64,000 nucleotides of DNA, taken from positions 1 through 64,000 of the forward strand of contig CAKNHF010000010.1 of NCBI GenBank assembly GCA_930972465.1, in the 5' to 3' direction. Of this stretch, positions 17,371 to 27,212 are shown piece by piece. Under the pieces are notes generated by a model, which was not told the DNA's origin, did no database searches, and worked only from the letters and a program-made list of their open reading frames with translations. Position numbers and translations under genes: made by a program. The DNA is from an uncultured Lachnospiraceae bacterium (GTDB lineage Bacteria; Bacillota; Clostridia; Lachnospirales; Lachnospiraceae). Within the stretch, counting starts at the first letter, position 1. Every line of letters begins with the position of its first letter.

Positions 17371-18156
17371 ATGGCGATTCTTGAAGTAGAACATTTACAT
17401 AAAAATTTTGAACGTACGGAAGTGCTGAAGGATATCAGCTTTTCACTGGAAAAGGGACAGGTGCTTTCCATTATCGGATCATCAGGAAGCGGAAAGACGA
17501 CGCTGCTGAGATGTCTGAATTTCCTCGAGCGTCCCGACAAAGGCGTGATACGCGTAAACGGAGAGACCCTGTTTGATGCGGAGAATCCGGTTACCACACA
17601 GGAGGCGGAGATCCGGAGAAAGAGGCTTCATTTCGGACTGGTTTTCCAGTCGTTTAACCTGTTTCCGCAGTATACCGCTCTGGGCAATGTAATGCTGGCA
17701 AAAGAGCTGCTTGCCAAGGCCCAGCCTGATTATAAGGCGCGGAAAAAGGAGATCCACGCGGAGATAGAACGTGAGGCAAAGAGTCTGCTGGATCAGATGG
17801 GACTTTCAGACAGAATGAACAATTATCCGCATCAGCTGTCCGGCGGTCAGTGCCAGCGTGTCGCGATCGCCCGTGCCCTTGCTCTTAAGCCGGTTATTCT
17901 CTGCTTTGACGAGCCGACTTCGGCTCTTGACCCGGAGCTGACCGGAGAAGTGCTGAAGGTTATACGGGGACTGGCGGATCAGGAAACGACAATGATCATT
18001 GTAACCCACGAGATGGCTTTTGCCCGTGATGTTTCCAGCCATGTGATTTTCATGGATGACGGACATATTCTGGAGCAGGGAACGCCGGAAAGGGTGTTCG
18101 AGCATCCGGAGGAAGAGCGGACAAAGCAGTTTTTATCCAGGTTTACCCGGGGCTGA
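17371..18156 (+). CDS. Polar amino-acid ABC transporter, ATPase
   Basis: The 261-residue ABC ATPase has Walker A GSSGSGKTT (near 36-44), a Q-loop in LVFQSFNLFPQY, signature LSGGQCQRVAIARAL, Walker B VILCFDEPTSALDPE and H-loop ITHE-type VTHEMAF. It is of the GlnQ/HisP type. A small charged insertion (about 115-130) between Q-loop and signature is seen in some family members. It completes the importer with the two preceding genes. Confidence 0.93.
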   Translation: MAILEVEHLHKNFERTEVLKDISFSLEKGQVLSIIGSSGSGKTTLLRCLNFLERPDKGVIRVNGETLFDAENPVTTQEAEIRRKRLHFGLVFQSFNLFPQYTALGNVMLAKELLAKAQPDYKARKKEIHAEIEREAKSLLDQMGLSDRMNNYPHQLSGGQCQRVAIARALALKPVILCFDEPTSALDPELTGEVLKVIRGLADQETTMIIVTHEMAFARDVSSHVIFMDDGHILEQGTPERVFEHPEEERTKQFLSRFTRG

Positions 18157-18269
18157 GTATGAAAAAATGCATTAGAAAAGCTGGATACTGGCTTTAAACT
18201 ATAAGTGTGGCTTATAGATATTGGATGGATAAAATAATGAACCGGGAGAAGTACAAGGCAGGGGGAATG

Positions 18270-18298
18270 TTGATTTTCACCCTGCCTTATATTATAAT
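18270..18298 (+). promoter_or_regulatory. Predicted purF promoter within an inverted repeat
   Basis: -35 TTGATT (18270-18275), 17-bp spacer, perfect -10 TATAAT (18293-18298). A perfect 9-bp inverted repeat, AAGGCAGGG (18255-18263) and CCCTGCCTT (18280-18288), straddles the -35 element. It could be the end of the preceding transcript or an operator; there is no T-run. Confidence 0.6.
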
Positions 18299-18364
18299 CG
18301 AGATTGGTAACTGAGAAAGTCATCAAATGGATCGGCATAAAAACAGATAAGGAGTTAATTCTGA

Positions 18365-19804
18365 ATGAGTGAATTTGAAAAAACCACGACAGGACTCGGA
18401 GAGGAATGCGGGGTTTTCGGAGCTTATGATATGGATGGGCGCAATGTCGCCACGTCTATCTACTACGGACTTTTTGCGCTGCAGCACCGGGGACAGGAAA
18501 GCTGCGGCATTGCTGTTACGGATACATTCGGACAGCGCAGGGTTTTATCAAAGAAGGGGCTGGGACATGTCAATGATGTATTTGACGAAGAAACTCTTTC
18601 GGAGCTGAAGGGGAATCTTGGGGTAGGACATGTGCGTTATTCCACGGCCGGAGGAACGCGGGTTGAGAATGCACAGCCGCTCGTTATTAATTATGTAAAG
18701 GGCACTCTGGCCATCGCCCATAACGGAAATCTTGTCAACGTTCTGGAACTGAGAAAAGAGCTGGAGTACACCGGCGCTATTTTTCAGACGACCATCGATT
18801 CGGAAGTAATAGCATACCACATTGCCAGAGAACGGCTCAATGCTCCCAATGCAGAATCCGCCGTGAAAAATGCTATGAAGAAGATCAAGGGAGCATATGC
18901 CCTTGTCATCAGCAGCCCGAGGAAGATGATCGGCGCCCGGGATCCTCTGGGGCTCAGACCTCTCTGCATCGGAAAAAGAGACAATACGTATTTCCTTGCG
19001 TCGGAAAGCTGCGCTATCGCTGCAGTAGACGGAGAGTTTATCCGTGATGTCCGCCCGGGAGAGATCGTTACCATTACAAAGGAAGGAATCCATTCGGATA
19101 TGAGCATGGCGCTTCCTGAGGAGCAGGAGGCAAGATGTATTTTTGAGTATATTTATTTTGCGAGAACAGACAGTACCATTGACGGAGTGAATGTCTATCA
19201 TTCAAGAATTACTGCGGGAAAAGCTCTCGCGCAGTCTTATCCGGTGGATGCGGATCTGGTTGTCGGTGTGCCCGATTCGGGGCTTGTCGCTGCGAAAGGA
19301 TATTCTGAGGAATCCGGAATTCCCTACGGCATGGCTTTCCATAAAAACAGCTATGTGGGCAGAACCTTCATAAAGCCCAAACAGAGTGATCGTGAATCCA
19401 GTGTGAAGGTGAAACTGAATGTGATTCCCGAGGTTGTAAAGGGAAAGAGAATTGTTATGGTGGACGATTCTATCGTCCGGGGGACAACCTGCGCGAATAT
19501 CATCAAGATGCTGAAAAAAGCCGGGGCCACGGAAGTACATGTGCGGATCAGCTCTCCGCCGTTTCTTTATCCGTGCTATTTTGGGGTGGACGTGCCTTCC
19601 AATGAACAGCTTATCGCCCATTCCCACACTACAGAGCAGATCCGGGAGCTGATCGGAGCAGATTCACTGGGATACATGGAGATTGAAAAACTGAAGGATA
19701 TGGTCGGAAACCTTAAATTCTGCGACGCATGTTTTACCGGCAGGTATCCGATGGAAGTTCCTGGAAGAGATATCAGTTTTGCAATAGAAAAAGGAGAGTA
19801 TTAG
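18365..19804 (+). CDS. purF: Amidophosphoribosyltransferase
   Basis: The 479-residue enzyme catalyses the first committed step of purine synthesis, PRPP plus glutamine to phosphoribosylamine. A 14-residue propeptide precedes the N-terminal nucleophile C15 (EECGVFGAYD), as in the Fe-S-containing Bacillus-type enzymes. The glutaminase domain shows LQHRGQESCGI and HNGNLVN. The PRPP-binding loop is VMVDDSIVRGTT near 361-372. Cysteines in YPCYFGVD and FCDACFTG fit the 4Fe-4S cluster. purB follows after 1 bp, so the pair is one operon. Confidence 0.96.
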   Translation: MSEFEKTTTGLGEECGVFGAYDMDGRNVATSIYYGLFALQHRGQESCGIAVTDTFGQRRVLSKKGLGHVNDVFDEETLSELKGNLGVGHVRYSTAGGTRVENAQPLVINYVKGTLAIAHNGNLVNVLELRKELEYTGAIFQTTIDSEVIAYHIARERLNAPNAESAVKNAMKKIKGAYALVISSPRKMIGARDPLGLRPLCIGKRDNTYFLASESCAIAAVDGEFIRDVRPGEIVTITKEGIHSDMSMALPEEQEARCIFEYIYFARTDSTIDGVNVYHSRITAGKALAQSYPVDADLVVGVPDSGLVAAKGYSEESGIPYGMAFHKNSYVGRTFIKPKQSDRESSVKVKLNVIPEVVKGKRIVMVDDSIVRGTTCANIIKMLKKAGATEVHVRISSPPFLYPCYFGVDVPSNEQLIAHSHTTEQIRELIGADSLGYMEIEKLKDMVGNLKFCDACFTGRYPMEVPGRDISFAIEKGEY

Positions 19805-19805
19805 T

Positions 19806-21239
19806 ATGAGTAATGACCGTTATGTAAGTCCGCTTTCTGAACGTTATGCGAGCAAGGAGATGCAGTACATCTTTTCTCCGGATAAAAAGTTCCGGACATG
19901 GAGAAGACTGTGGATCGCACTTGCAGAGACAGAGAAGGAACTCGGTTTGAATATCACCGAGGAACAGATTGAAGAACTGAAAGCCCACGCAGATGATATC
20001 AATTATGATGTGGCGAAAGAAAGAGAGAAGGTCGTCCGTCACGATGTCATGTCCCATGTCTATGCATATGGGGTACAGTGCCCCAAGGCGAAAGGGATCA
20101 TCCATCTGGGCGCGACCTCCTGCTATGTTGGGGATAATACGGATATTATCATCATGTCTGAGGCATTGAAGCTGGTGAGAAAGAAACTTGTGAATGTGAT
20201 TGCAGAGCTGGCGGATTTTGCAGAGCAGCAGAAAGGGCAGCCCACGCTTGCGTTTACACATTTTCAGCCGGCGCAGCCTACTACGGTAGGAAAGAGAGCG
20301 ACGCTCTGGATGCAGGAGTTTGAGATGGATCTGGAGGATCTGGATTATGTGCTGGGAAGCCTCAAGCTTCTCGGGTCAAAGGGAACGACGGGAACACAGG
20401 CAAGTTTCCTGGAACTCTTTGACGGAGATCAGGAGACGATTGACAAGATCGATCCGATGATCGCAGAGAAGATGGGATTCAAGGCATGCTATCCGGTATC
20501 AGGCCAGACTTATTCCAGAAAAGTGGATACGAGAGTTCTCAATGTGCTGGCCGGTATCGCGGCAAGCGCCCACAAGTTCTCAAATGATATCCGCCTGCTT
20601 CAGCACCTGAAGGAAGTGGAGGAACCGTTCGAGAAGACACAGATCGGATCTTCCGCCATGGCCTATAAGAGAAACCCCATGAGAAGCGAAAGGATTGCCT
20701 CTCTGTCAAGATATGTTATGATCGACGCTCTGAATCCGGCGGTGACTTCTGCTACACAGTGGTTTGAGCGTACGCTTGACGATTCGGCAAATAAGCGGCT
20801 CAGTGTTCCGGAAGGATTCCTTGCCATTGACGGCATACTGGATCTGTGCCTGAATGTCGTAGACGGTCTTGTAGTCTATCCGAAGGTAATCGAGAAGCAT
20901 CTGATGGCTGAACTTCCGTTCATGGCCACCGAAAATATCATGATGGATGCCGTGAAGGCCGGCGGCGACAGACAGGAACTCCATGAAAGGATCCGGGAGC
21001 TTTCCATGGAAGCAGGGAAAAATGTGAAGGAAAAGGGGCAGGACAATAATCTTCTGGAACTTATCGCGGCCGATCCCGCGTTCAATCTCAGCCTCGAAGA
21101 TCTTCAGAAAGCGATGGAACCATCCCGGTACGTAGGACGCGCAAAGGAGCAGGTGGAAGCTTATCTTAAAAATGTGATCCGTCCTCTGCTTGAGAAAAAT
21201 AAAGACCTTCTCGGGGTAAAGGCAGAAATCAACGTGTAG
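19806..21239 (+). CDS. purB: Adenylosuccinate lyase
   Basis: The 477-residue enzyme acts twice in purine synthesis, splitting fumarate from SAICAR and from adenylosuccinate. Fumarase-superfamily signatures are present: GATSCYVGDNTD, TLAFTHFQPAQPTT with the catalytic His region, and the flexible loop GSSAMAYKRNPMRSE holding the catalytic Ser. The long C-terminal tail is normal for the larger PurB subgroup. Its ribosome site AAGGAG is inside the end of purF, which couples translation. A terminator follows. Confidence 0.96.
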   Translation: MSNDRYVSPLSERYASKEMQYIFSPDKKFRTWRRLWIALAETEKELGLNITEEQIEELKAHADDINYDVAKEREKVVRHDVMSHVYAYGVQCPKAKGIIHLGATSCYVGDNTDIIIMSEALKLVRKKLVNVIAELADFAEQQKGQPTLAFTHFQPAQPTTVGKRATLWMQEFEMDLEDLDYVLGSLKLLGSKGTTGTQASFLELFDGDQETIDKIDPMIAEKMGFKACYPVSGQTYSRKVDTRVLNVLAGIAASAHKFSNDIRLLQHLKEVEEPFEKTQIGSSAMAYKRNPMRSERIASLSRYVMIDALNPAVTSATQWFERTLDDSANKRLSVPEGFLAIDGILDLCLNVVDGLVVYPKVIEKHLMAELPFMATENIMMDAVKAGGDRQELHERIRELSMEAGKNVKEKGQDNNLLELIAADPAFNLSLEDLQKAMEPSRYVGRAKEQVEAYLKNVIRPLLEKNKDLLGVKAEINV

Positions 21240-21280
21240 TCCGGAAGATTCCACGTAATGTTTCATATTTCGGAAAATGC

Positions 21281-21316
21281 AAAGGAATGTTGCAAAAGAT
21301 TGCGGCATTCCTTTTT
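21281..21316 (+). terminator. Rho-independent terminator after purB
   Basis: AAAGGAATG and CATTCCTTT form a 9-bp stem that runs into a T tract. Confidence 0.82.
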
Positions 21317-21440
21317 CTCTGCTACGGTATCCTGGAAAGTATCCGGGGAGACGGCAGCAGAGCTCTCCGGAAAGTTATCTGACAGCAAAGAATGGGATCT
21401 GTGAAATCGGTGGATAAAGAAAGGACAGGTGTATGAAACA

Positions 21441-22565
21441 ATGGAGTGGTGTGAAGAACTGAGGGAGGAGTGGAAGCCGGAGGAACAGCTTCGACGGGGT
21501 GTTCGTACAGCGGCAGTGTTTCTTGTATTCTGCCTGCTCGTGCTTACTGTGTTTGATCCGGATTCTGCCGGTTCTCTGTCCGGCACGGGAGTTGCCGGCT
21601 CCCTGAGAAAACTGGAAGGGGTGAAAGAGGAGAAATATCCGGCTGTAAGGGAGAATGAAGAAATACCGGAACCGCCGGCCGGTATGGCAAAGTACAGTCC
21701 GGATGCGGTTGAAGGAAAAATCAGAAATCCGCAGATAAGTACACCGGAAGAAGCAACTTATGCTGCGGGAAACGGGGCAGTGGGAGATGCGGTGAGCATT
21801 GTCCCGTCTCCTGTGGCCGGAATACTGCCGGCAGAGGAAGAAGGAGATGTGGTATCCTCGGAGAACATGATGATATCCGGGACAGATCCGTCCGGGGAGA
21901 GCATGACGGAAGAAATGACACCGGAGAAAGAAGACGAAACAGCCTCTTTTCATCCGGCTGTTCCGGAAATGCCGTCTGAGGACATTGCAGCGTCTGAAGA
22001 GAACGATATGCCTGATGCGGCACAGGACGATGATGTAATTGCCGGCGGAACAACAGAAGCGCGGCCGGAAGAGACGCCGGACGGAGTTCCCGGAGGGATG
22101 ATTACAGACAGCGGATTCCTGATCGACGGTGCAGGTATGATCTGCGGAGTTGCAGATCTGTCTGCCGTTGTCTCCGACGGATGTCTGGAACTTCCGTCGG
22201 AGGGATGCAGGGGAATTTCCAGAGGCGCTCTTGCGGAAATCGGAAGCGAAGTTATAGAAATCTATATTCCTGCCAACATATCCGTTATCGAGAACGGCGC
22301 GTTTCTCGGACTGGACCGGGTGGAATGGTATGAGGCAGAGACGGGAAATGCGGCGTATTTTACCGAGGATGGGGTGCTGTTTTCTGCAGACAGAACATGT
22401 ATTGAAGCGTTTCCGTCAGGAAGGACCGGAGGTTATCCGGTCCCCGGGACAGTTGTGCGGATCGCGGAAGACGCGTTTACAGGGGCGCAGCTGGACAAAC
22501 TTGACACAAGAGGATGTACCCTCCTTGATACGGGCAATCTTCCCGGGAGCATAACGGTATTATAA
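21441..22565 (+). CDS. Membrane-anchored BspA-type leucine-rich-repeat protein
   Basis: The 374-residue product has a short cytoplasmic start, one membrane helix (about 24-39) and a long low-complexity, acidic, Pro/Glu-rich stalk (about 45-235). A C-terminal BspA-like LRR_5 block follows (about 240-370), seen in ALAEIGSEVIEIYIPANISVIENGAFLG and VPGTVVRIAEDAFTG-type repeats. It is predicted to display the repeats outside the cell. Such repeats often mediate adhesion or recognition; the ligand is unknown. GTG at 21429 is an alternative start. Confidence 0.7.
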   Translation: MEWCEELREEWKPEEQLRRGVRTAAVFLVFCLLVLTVFDPDSAGSLSGTGVAGSLRKLEGVKEEKYPAVRENEEIPEPPAGMAKYSPDAVEGKIRNPQISTPEEATYAAGNGAVGDAVSIVPSPVAGILPAEEEGDVVSSENMMISGTDPSGESMTEEMTPEKEDETASFHPAVPEMPSEDIAASEENDMPDAAQDDDVIAGGTTEARPEETPDGVPGGMITDSGFLIDGAGMICGVADLSAVVSDGCLELPSEGCRGISRGALAEIGSEVIEIYIPANISVIENGAFLGLDRVEWYEAETGNAAYFTEDGVLFSADRTCIEAFPSGRTGGYPVPGTVVRIAEDAFTGAQLDKLDTRGCTLLDTGNLPGSITVL

Positions 22566-22579
22566 TCTCTTTTTGTTTA

Positions 22580-22608
22580 TTGAAGAATCCCCGGACTTGT
22601 TCTATAAT
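22580..22608 (+). promoter_or_regulatory. Predicted promoter of the sirtuin-like/gltX group, with leader hairpin
   Basis: -35 TTGAAG (22580-22585), 17-bp spacer, -10 TATAAT (22603-22608). The transcript would begin just before a perfect 8-bp hairpin, AACAGGCG/CGCCTGTT (22616-22623 and 22630-22637). Confidence 0.55.
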
Positions 22609-22669
22609 ATTAAGAAACAGGCGGAAAAACGCCTGTTAATGTCATACAGAACTGAAGGGAGGGGATCGC

Positions 22670-23422
22670 ATGAAAGAAAAAAACATGCTCCAGATATTGA
22701 GAGAAAGCAGGTATACGGTTGTACTGAGCGGAATCGAGCTTCTCGGAGAGAGCGGATATCCGCTTCTGAGGGATGGGGATGAGTCCTATGATATAGAGAG
22801 CAAATACGGGTATTCTTTTGAAGAAATATTCAGCAGCGGATTTTATTCGGCCAGGAAAGAGCTGTTTTTCAGGTTTTATAAAGAAGTGATTCTGAAAGCT
22901 GCGGAGATCCCGCCGGGTGAAGGATTTCAAAATCTCAGAAAACTGCAGGACATGGGGCTGATTCATTCGATTATCACCCGAAGAATCGCAGGGCTTGAAG
23001 ATCGGGTCGGCTGCAGAAATGTGCTGAATCTGAAAGGAACCGTATTTAACAATAAGTGCCCGAACTGCGGAAAACATTATTCCATGGAGTATGTAAAGAA
23101 TGCAAAGGGCGTTCCTCTCTGTGAGGACTGTCTTGTGGCGATACGTCCGGAAGTATGTCTGTTCGGCGAGATGATCGACAACGGTCTGATGACCCGTGCG
23201 GCTGGAGAAGTGGAGAAGGCGGATGTTCTTCTCGTACTCGGATCCACACTTCATTCTCCTCTCTGCAGCCAGATGCTGCAGTATTATACGGGGACACATC
23301 TGATTCTTGTGACAGAGTCAGAACATTATTCGGACCAGCAGGCAGATGTTATTGTGTATGGCAGAAGCGATGATTTCGTAAGGAGTCTTGCGGAAGAATA
23401 TGAAAAAGAACAGAAAGGCTAG
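22670..23422 (+). CDS. Sirtuin-fold protein lacking catalytic residues
   Basis: The 250-residue protein follows the Sir2 fold and keeps the structural zinc site (C130, C133, C151, C154) and the RPEVCLFGE strand (159-167). The active site is gone: the segment aligning with TQNxDxLHxxAG reads TRRIAGLEDRVG (103-114), the catalytic His of LHG is Lys122 (LKG), and the GAGxS Rossmann loop is SGIELLGESG (20-29). NAD-dependent deacylation is therefore unlikely. It may have become a binding or scaffold protein. It starts a group with gltX, 9 bp downstream, under its own promoter. Confidence 0.8.
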   Translation: MKEKNMLQILRESRYTVVLSGIELLGESGYPLLRDGDESYDIESKYGYSFEEIFSSGFYSARKELFFRFYKEVILKAAEIPPGEGFQNLRKLQDMGLIHSIITRRIAGLEDRVGCRNVLNLKGTVFNNKCPNCGKHYSMEYVKNAKGVPLCEDCLVAIRPEVCLFGEMIDNGLMTRAAGEVEKADVLLVLGSTLHSPLCSQMLQYYTGTHLILVTESEHYSDQQADVIVYGRSDDFVRSLAEEYEKEQKG

Positions 23423-23431
23423 AAACTGGAA

Positions 23432-24889
23432 ATGAGCAGGAAAATCAGAACAAGATTTGCTCCGAGCCCGACGGGACGGATGCATGTGGGAAATCTGCGT
23501 ACGGCGCTGTATGCGTATCTGATCGCAAAACATGAGGGAGGAGATTTTATTCTCCGCGTGGAAGATACAGATCAGGAAAGATTTGTCGAGGGAGCGCTGG
23601 ATATTATTTACAGAACGCTCGAGAAAACCGGGCTTGTACATGATGAGGGACCGGACAAGGACGGAGGATACGGGCCTTACGTGCAGAGTGAGAGAAATGC
23701 TTCAGGCATTTATCTGAAATATGCCAAACAGCTTGTGGAGCAGGGCGACGCATATTACTGCTTCTGTGACAAGGAGAGGCTGGAATCTCTCAGAACCTCC
23801 GTTTCTGAGGACGGAACTGACATTGTAGTATATGACAAACACTGCCTGGGACTCAGCAGAGAAGAGGTGGAGGCAAACCTTGCGGCAGGAAAGCCCTGGG
23901 TTATCCGTCTGAATGTGCCCAATGAAGGCGAGACGACATTCCACGATGAGATATATGGGGACATTACAGTGCCCAACAGCGAACTGGATGATATGATACT
24001 GATCAAATCGGACGGATTTCCGACATATAATTTCGCAAATGTGGTGGATGATCATCTGATGGAGATTACTCACGTGGTCAGAGGAAACGAGTATCTTTCT
24101 TCCGCTCCGAAGTATAACAGGCTGTATGAAGCTTTCGGATGGGAGATACCGGTTTATGTACACTGTCCTCTGATTACAGACGAAAATCATAAGAAACTGA
24201 GCAAGCGGTGCGGACATTCTTCATATGAAGATCTGATCGAGCAGGGGTTTGTCTCCGAGGCCGTTGTCAATTATGTGGCTCTTCTGGGCTGGTGTCCGTC
24301 GGACAACCGTGAGATCTTTTCTCTGGAAGAGCTGGTAAAGGCGTTTGATTATCGTCATATGAGCAAATCCCCGGCGGTTTTCGATACGACAAAGCTTAAA
24401 TGGATGAACGGAGAATATCTGAAAGCGATGGATTTCGAGCGCTTCTATGAGATGGCGGAACCGTATATACGCCGGACAGTGACAAAAGATTACGACCTCA
24501 GAAAGATAGCGGCTCTTGTCAAGACAAGGATTGAGATATTCCCGGATATTGACGCGCAGATTGACTTCTTTGAAGAACTGCCGGAGTATGATACCGCTCT
24601 CTATACACATAAAAAGATGAAGACAGATCCGGAGAAATCTCTGGCGCTGCTGAAGGAAGTGCTTCCTCTTCTGGAAGCGCAGGAAGATTACAGCAACGAT
24701 GCTCTTTTTGAGTCTCTGAAAGCGTTTGCGGGAGAAAAGGGCTATAAGATAGGGTATGTGATGTGGCCGCTTCGCACCGCGGTTTCCGGCAAGCAGAACA
24801 CACCGGGCGGTGCCACCGAGCTGATGGAGGTATTCGGGAAAGAAGAGTCCCTTCGCAGGATCAGACTTGGAATTGATAAACTCAGCTAG
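23432..24889 (+). CDS. gltX: Glutamate--tRNA ligase
   Basis: The 485-residue class I synthetase charges tRNA-Glu (and perhaps tRNA-Gln for the amidation route). It carries [13 protein letters not shown] with the HIGH-type motif at 18-21, the DTDQER glutamate-binding region, and the KMSKS-type loop KKLSKRCG near 254. The helical anticodon-binding domain occupies about 330-480. It is of normal length. The ribosome site is weak and the gene is 9 bp from the sirtuin-like gene, pointing to co-expression. The helicase gene follows after 11 bp. Confidence 0.95.
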   Translation: MSRKIRTRFAPSPTGRMHVGNLRTALYAYLIAKHEGGDFILRVEDTDQERFVEGALDIIYRTLEKTGLVHDEGPDKDGGYGPYVQSERNASGIYLKYAKQLVEQGDAYYCFCDKERLESLRTSVSEDGTDIVVYDKHCLGLSREEVEANLAAGKPWVIRLNVPNEGETTFHDEIYGDITVPNSELDDMILIKSDGFPTYNFANVVDDHLMEITHVVRGNEYLSSAPKYNRLYEAFGWEIPVYVHCPLITDENHKKLSKRCGHSSYEDLIEQGFVSEAVVNYVALLGWCPSDNREIFSLEELVKAFDYRHMSKSPAVFDTTKLKWMNGEYLKAMDFERFYEMAEPYIRRTVTKDYDLRKIAALVKTRIEIFPDIDAQIDFFEELPEYDTALYTHKKMKTDPEKSLALLKEVLPLLEAQEDYSNDALFESLKAFAGEKGYKIGYVMWPLRTAVSGKQNTPGGATELMEVFGKEESLRRIRLGIDKLS

Positions 24890-24900
24890 AAAGGGAAGAC

Positions 24901-26730
24901 ATGGGACTGAATCAGGCACAGAAGAAGGCGGCCGCCCACGGCAGGGGTCCCTGCCTTGTGCTCGCAGGGCCCGGATCGGGCAAGACGCTGACCATTGTCA
25001 GCAGAATTAAATATCTGATTGAGAAATATAAAGTAAGACCAGAAGAAATTCTGGTCGTTACTTTTACCCGCTATGCGGCGGGAGAAATGAAATCACGTCT
25101 CTGCGCGGCAATGGACCAGAGAGAAATTCCCGTGACGGTGGGTACATTCCATGGTATCTATTACGGAATCCTCAGATGGACTTATCGTATGGGACCGCAG
25201 AATATTCTTTCTGAAGAGGAAAAATACCAGATACTGCGCGGAGTTATCAGCCGTCAGAAAGTGGAAGTTTTTGATGAGGAAGATTTCCTGCAGGATATTG
25301 CTGCAGAGATAGGCAGGATAAAAAATAACAGACTTGATATTGAGAGCTTTGTCTCGGAGAAATGCAGTGCGGATGCTTTCCGTGCTGTTTACAGAGAATA
25401 TGAAGCTCAGAGAAAAAAATTAAAAAAGATAGACTTTGATGACATGCTTGTGCTGTGTTATGAGCTGTTTGTCTCCAGACCGGAGGTGCTTTCACGGTGG
25501 CAGAAGAAGTTCAGGTATATCCTGATTGACGAATTTCAGGATATTAACAGGATCCAGTATGATGTGATACGGATGCTGGCGGAACCGGAAAACAATATTT
25601 TCGCTGTCGGCGACGATGATCAGGCGATTTACGGATTCCGCGGCGCTGATTCTTCTCTTATGTTTCAGTTCGGACAGGATTATCCGGACGCGGCCCGGAT
25701 CCTGCTCGGTACGAATTACCGTTCCACGGAAAATATTGTAAAGAATTCTCTGAAAGTGATCTCCCATAATGAAAAAAGGTTTGAAAAAGAGCTGCGGGCG
25801 TCGAAGGGAAGAGGCGAGTGTCTTCACGTCCAGGAAGTGAAGGATCCGTCGGAGGAGGCGGAATATATACTGGAAGAAGCGGAAAAAAGAATAAGAGAGG
25901 GGGTTAAAGCGGAGGATATCGCTGTTCTGTTCCGGATACATACGGATGCCAGGCCTCTGGTTGAAGCGCTTCTGGAGAGAAGGATTCCGTTTCAGATGAA
26001 GGAACATCTGCCGAATATTTACAATCATTTTATCGCAAGAGATCTTCAGGCATATTTCCGTCTTGCCCTGGGCGAGCGGAGAAGGCAGGATTTCCTGCAG
26101 ATTATGAACCGTCCCACCAGATATATCGGGAGAGACAGCCTGCCGGGACCGACGGTTTCTTTTGAGGATATAAGGAAGTTTTACAGCGAAAGAGAGTGGA
26201 TGATGGATCGGATCGATCAGTTTGAGTGGGATGTGAAAATGCTGGCCAGGATGGCCCCCTATGCGGCGATCCAATATATAAGAAAAAGGATCGGATACGA
26301 TGATTTCCTTAAAGACTATGCCATTACTCATAAAGTGAACAGGGCAGATCTCACGGAAATCCTGTCCGAGATCGAGGAGGCGGCCAGGCCGTTCCGGTCT
26401 GTTGAAGACTGGTTCGAACATATTCAGGAGTATACCGAGGCTCTGAGGCAGAAGGAAAAGCAGAAAAATCTGCAGCAGGAAGGAATCCGGCTTATGACCA
26501 TTCATGCGGCAAAAGGTCTTGAGTTTGATACTGTTTTTGTAATTGAGGCAAACGAAGGAAGACTGCCCTACAAGAAAGCAGAGGGGATGAAGGAGACGGA
26601 GGAGGAGAGAAGGCTTTTCTATGTGGCGATGACCCGCGCAAAGGAAATGCTCAAGATATGTTATGTGAGAACCAAAAGCGGAAAGGAGGTATCTCCTTCC
26701 CGCTTTGTCGAGGAACTGCTTGAGGAATAG
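24901..26730 (+). CDS. UvrD/Rep-type superfamily 1 DNA helicase
   Basis: The 609-residue 3'-to-5' helicase shows the full set of motifs: N-terminal NQAQKKAAAHGRGPCLVLAGPGSGKT-type Q motif and Walker A, VTFTRYAAGEM (Ia), LIDEFQDIN (II), VGDDDQAIYGFRGAD (III), LGTNYRST (IV), IHAAKGLEFDTVFVIEANEG (V) and RRLFYVAMTRAKE (VI). At about 600 residues it is shorter than PcrA (about 730), because the 2B subdomain and C-terminal tail are reduced. It probably acts in DNA repair, but the exact pathway is not shown by context. Confidence 0.92.
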   Translation: MGLNQAQKKAAAHGRGPCLVLAGPGSGKTLTIVSRIKYLIEKYKVRPEEILVVTFTRYAAGEMKSRLCAAMDQREIPVTVGTFHGIYYGILRWTYRMGPQNILSEEEKYQILRGVISRQKVEVFDEEDFLQDIAAEIGRIKNNRLDIESFVSEKCSADAFRAVYREYEAQRKKLKKIDFDDMLVLCYELFVSRPEVLSRWQKKFRYILIDEFQDINRIQYDVIRMLAEPENNIFAVGDDDQAIYGFRGADSSLMFQFGQDYPDAARILLGTNYRSTENIVKNSLKVISHNEKRFEKELRASKGRGECLHVQEVKDPSEEAEYILEEAEKRIREGVKAEDIAVLFRIHTDARPLVEALLERRIPFQMKEHLPNIYNHFIARDLQAYFRLALGERRRQDFLQIMNRPTRYIGRDSLPGPTVSFEDIRKFYSEREWMMDRIDQFEWDVKMLARMAPYAAIQYIRKRIGYDDFLKDYAITHKVNRADLTEILSEIEEAARPFRSVEDWFEHIQEYTEALRQKEKQKNLQQEGIRLMTIHAAKGLEFDTVFVIEANEGRLPYKKAEGMKETEEERRLFYVAMTRAKEMLKICYVRTKSGKEVSPSRFVEELLEE

Positions 26731-26737
26731 ATGAAAG

Positions 26738-27040
26738 TCAGTCCAGCCCGTCCAGATCAATGGTTTCCGGCTCGTGCTCTTCCATCCATTTGTTGAATGC
26801 GTCGGAAGCTCGTTCGAATTCATCATCTTCGATAATGTTTTCCAGATCCGGATCCCCGTCTTTGCTGTCAATGTAGCGATAGAGATATACCTGTCCGCCG
26901 GCTTCCTCTCCGTTCTCGTCAAGGGGAAGAAGAGCGGCATATTTCTGCCCGGCTGTTTCAAAAACGGCAAGAACAGCACACTCCAGTTCCTCGTCGTTGT
27001 CCAGTGTAAGAGTGACAGTAATTGTTTCATTTTCATTCAT
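26738..27040 (-). CDS. DUF1292 domain protein
   Basis: This small acidic protein (100 residues) matches the DUF1292 pattern: ITVTLTLDNDEELECAVLAVF, then a YAALLPLDE strand, then QVYLYRYIDSKDGDPDLENI and a final acidic helix. Function is unknown; it is common and often single-copy in Firmicutes. It converges on the helicase gene with a 7-bp gap. Translation starts 8 bp after an AAAGGAGAAC site. Confidence 0.85.
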   Translation of the reverse strand: MNENETITVTLTLDNDEELECAVLAVFETAGQKYAALLPLDENGEEAGGQVYLYRYIDSKDGDPDLENIIEDDEFERASDAFNKWMEEHEPETIDLDGLD

Positions 27041-27138
27041 ATGTCTGTGTTCTCCTTTTGTGTGAGCGATATGATCCTCTGCCTAATGTTAGCAAAAACA
27101 GAGGGAAAAAGCAAGGCGGTCTTATCCGGCGGTATCTA

Positions 27139-27166
27139 TTGACATTCCCCCGAAACAAGGTAGAAT
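27139..27166 (+). promoter_or_regulatory. Predicted promoter of the sugar-binding/isoamylase-like operon
   Basis: Consensus -35 TTGACA (27139-27144), 16-bp spacer, -10 TAGAAT (27161-27166). Confidence 0.65.
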
Positions 27167-27212
27167 GTAAGAGTGGATGCTGAAAAAGTCGAGAGATAAC
27201 GAGGAGTAGATA

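Noticed and set aside
18181-18364. Purine riboswitch before purF
   Set aside because: There are small hairpins (for example CTATAAG/CTTATAG) but the conserved junction sequences of purine riboswitches were not found.
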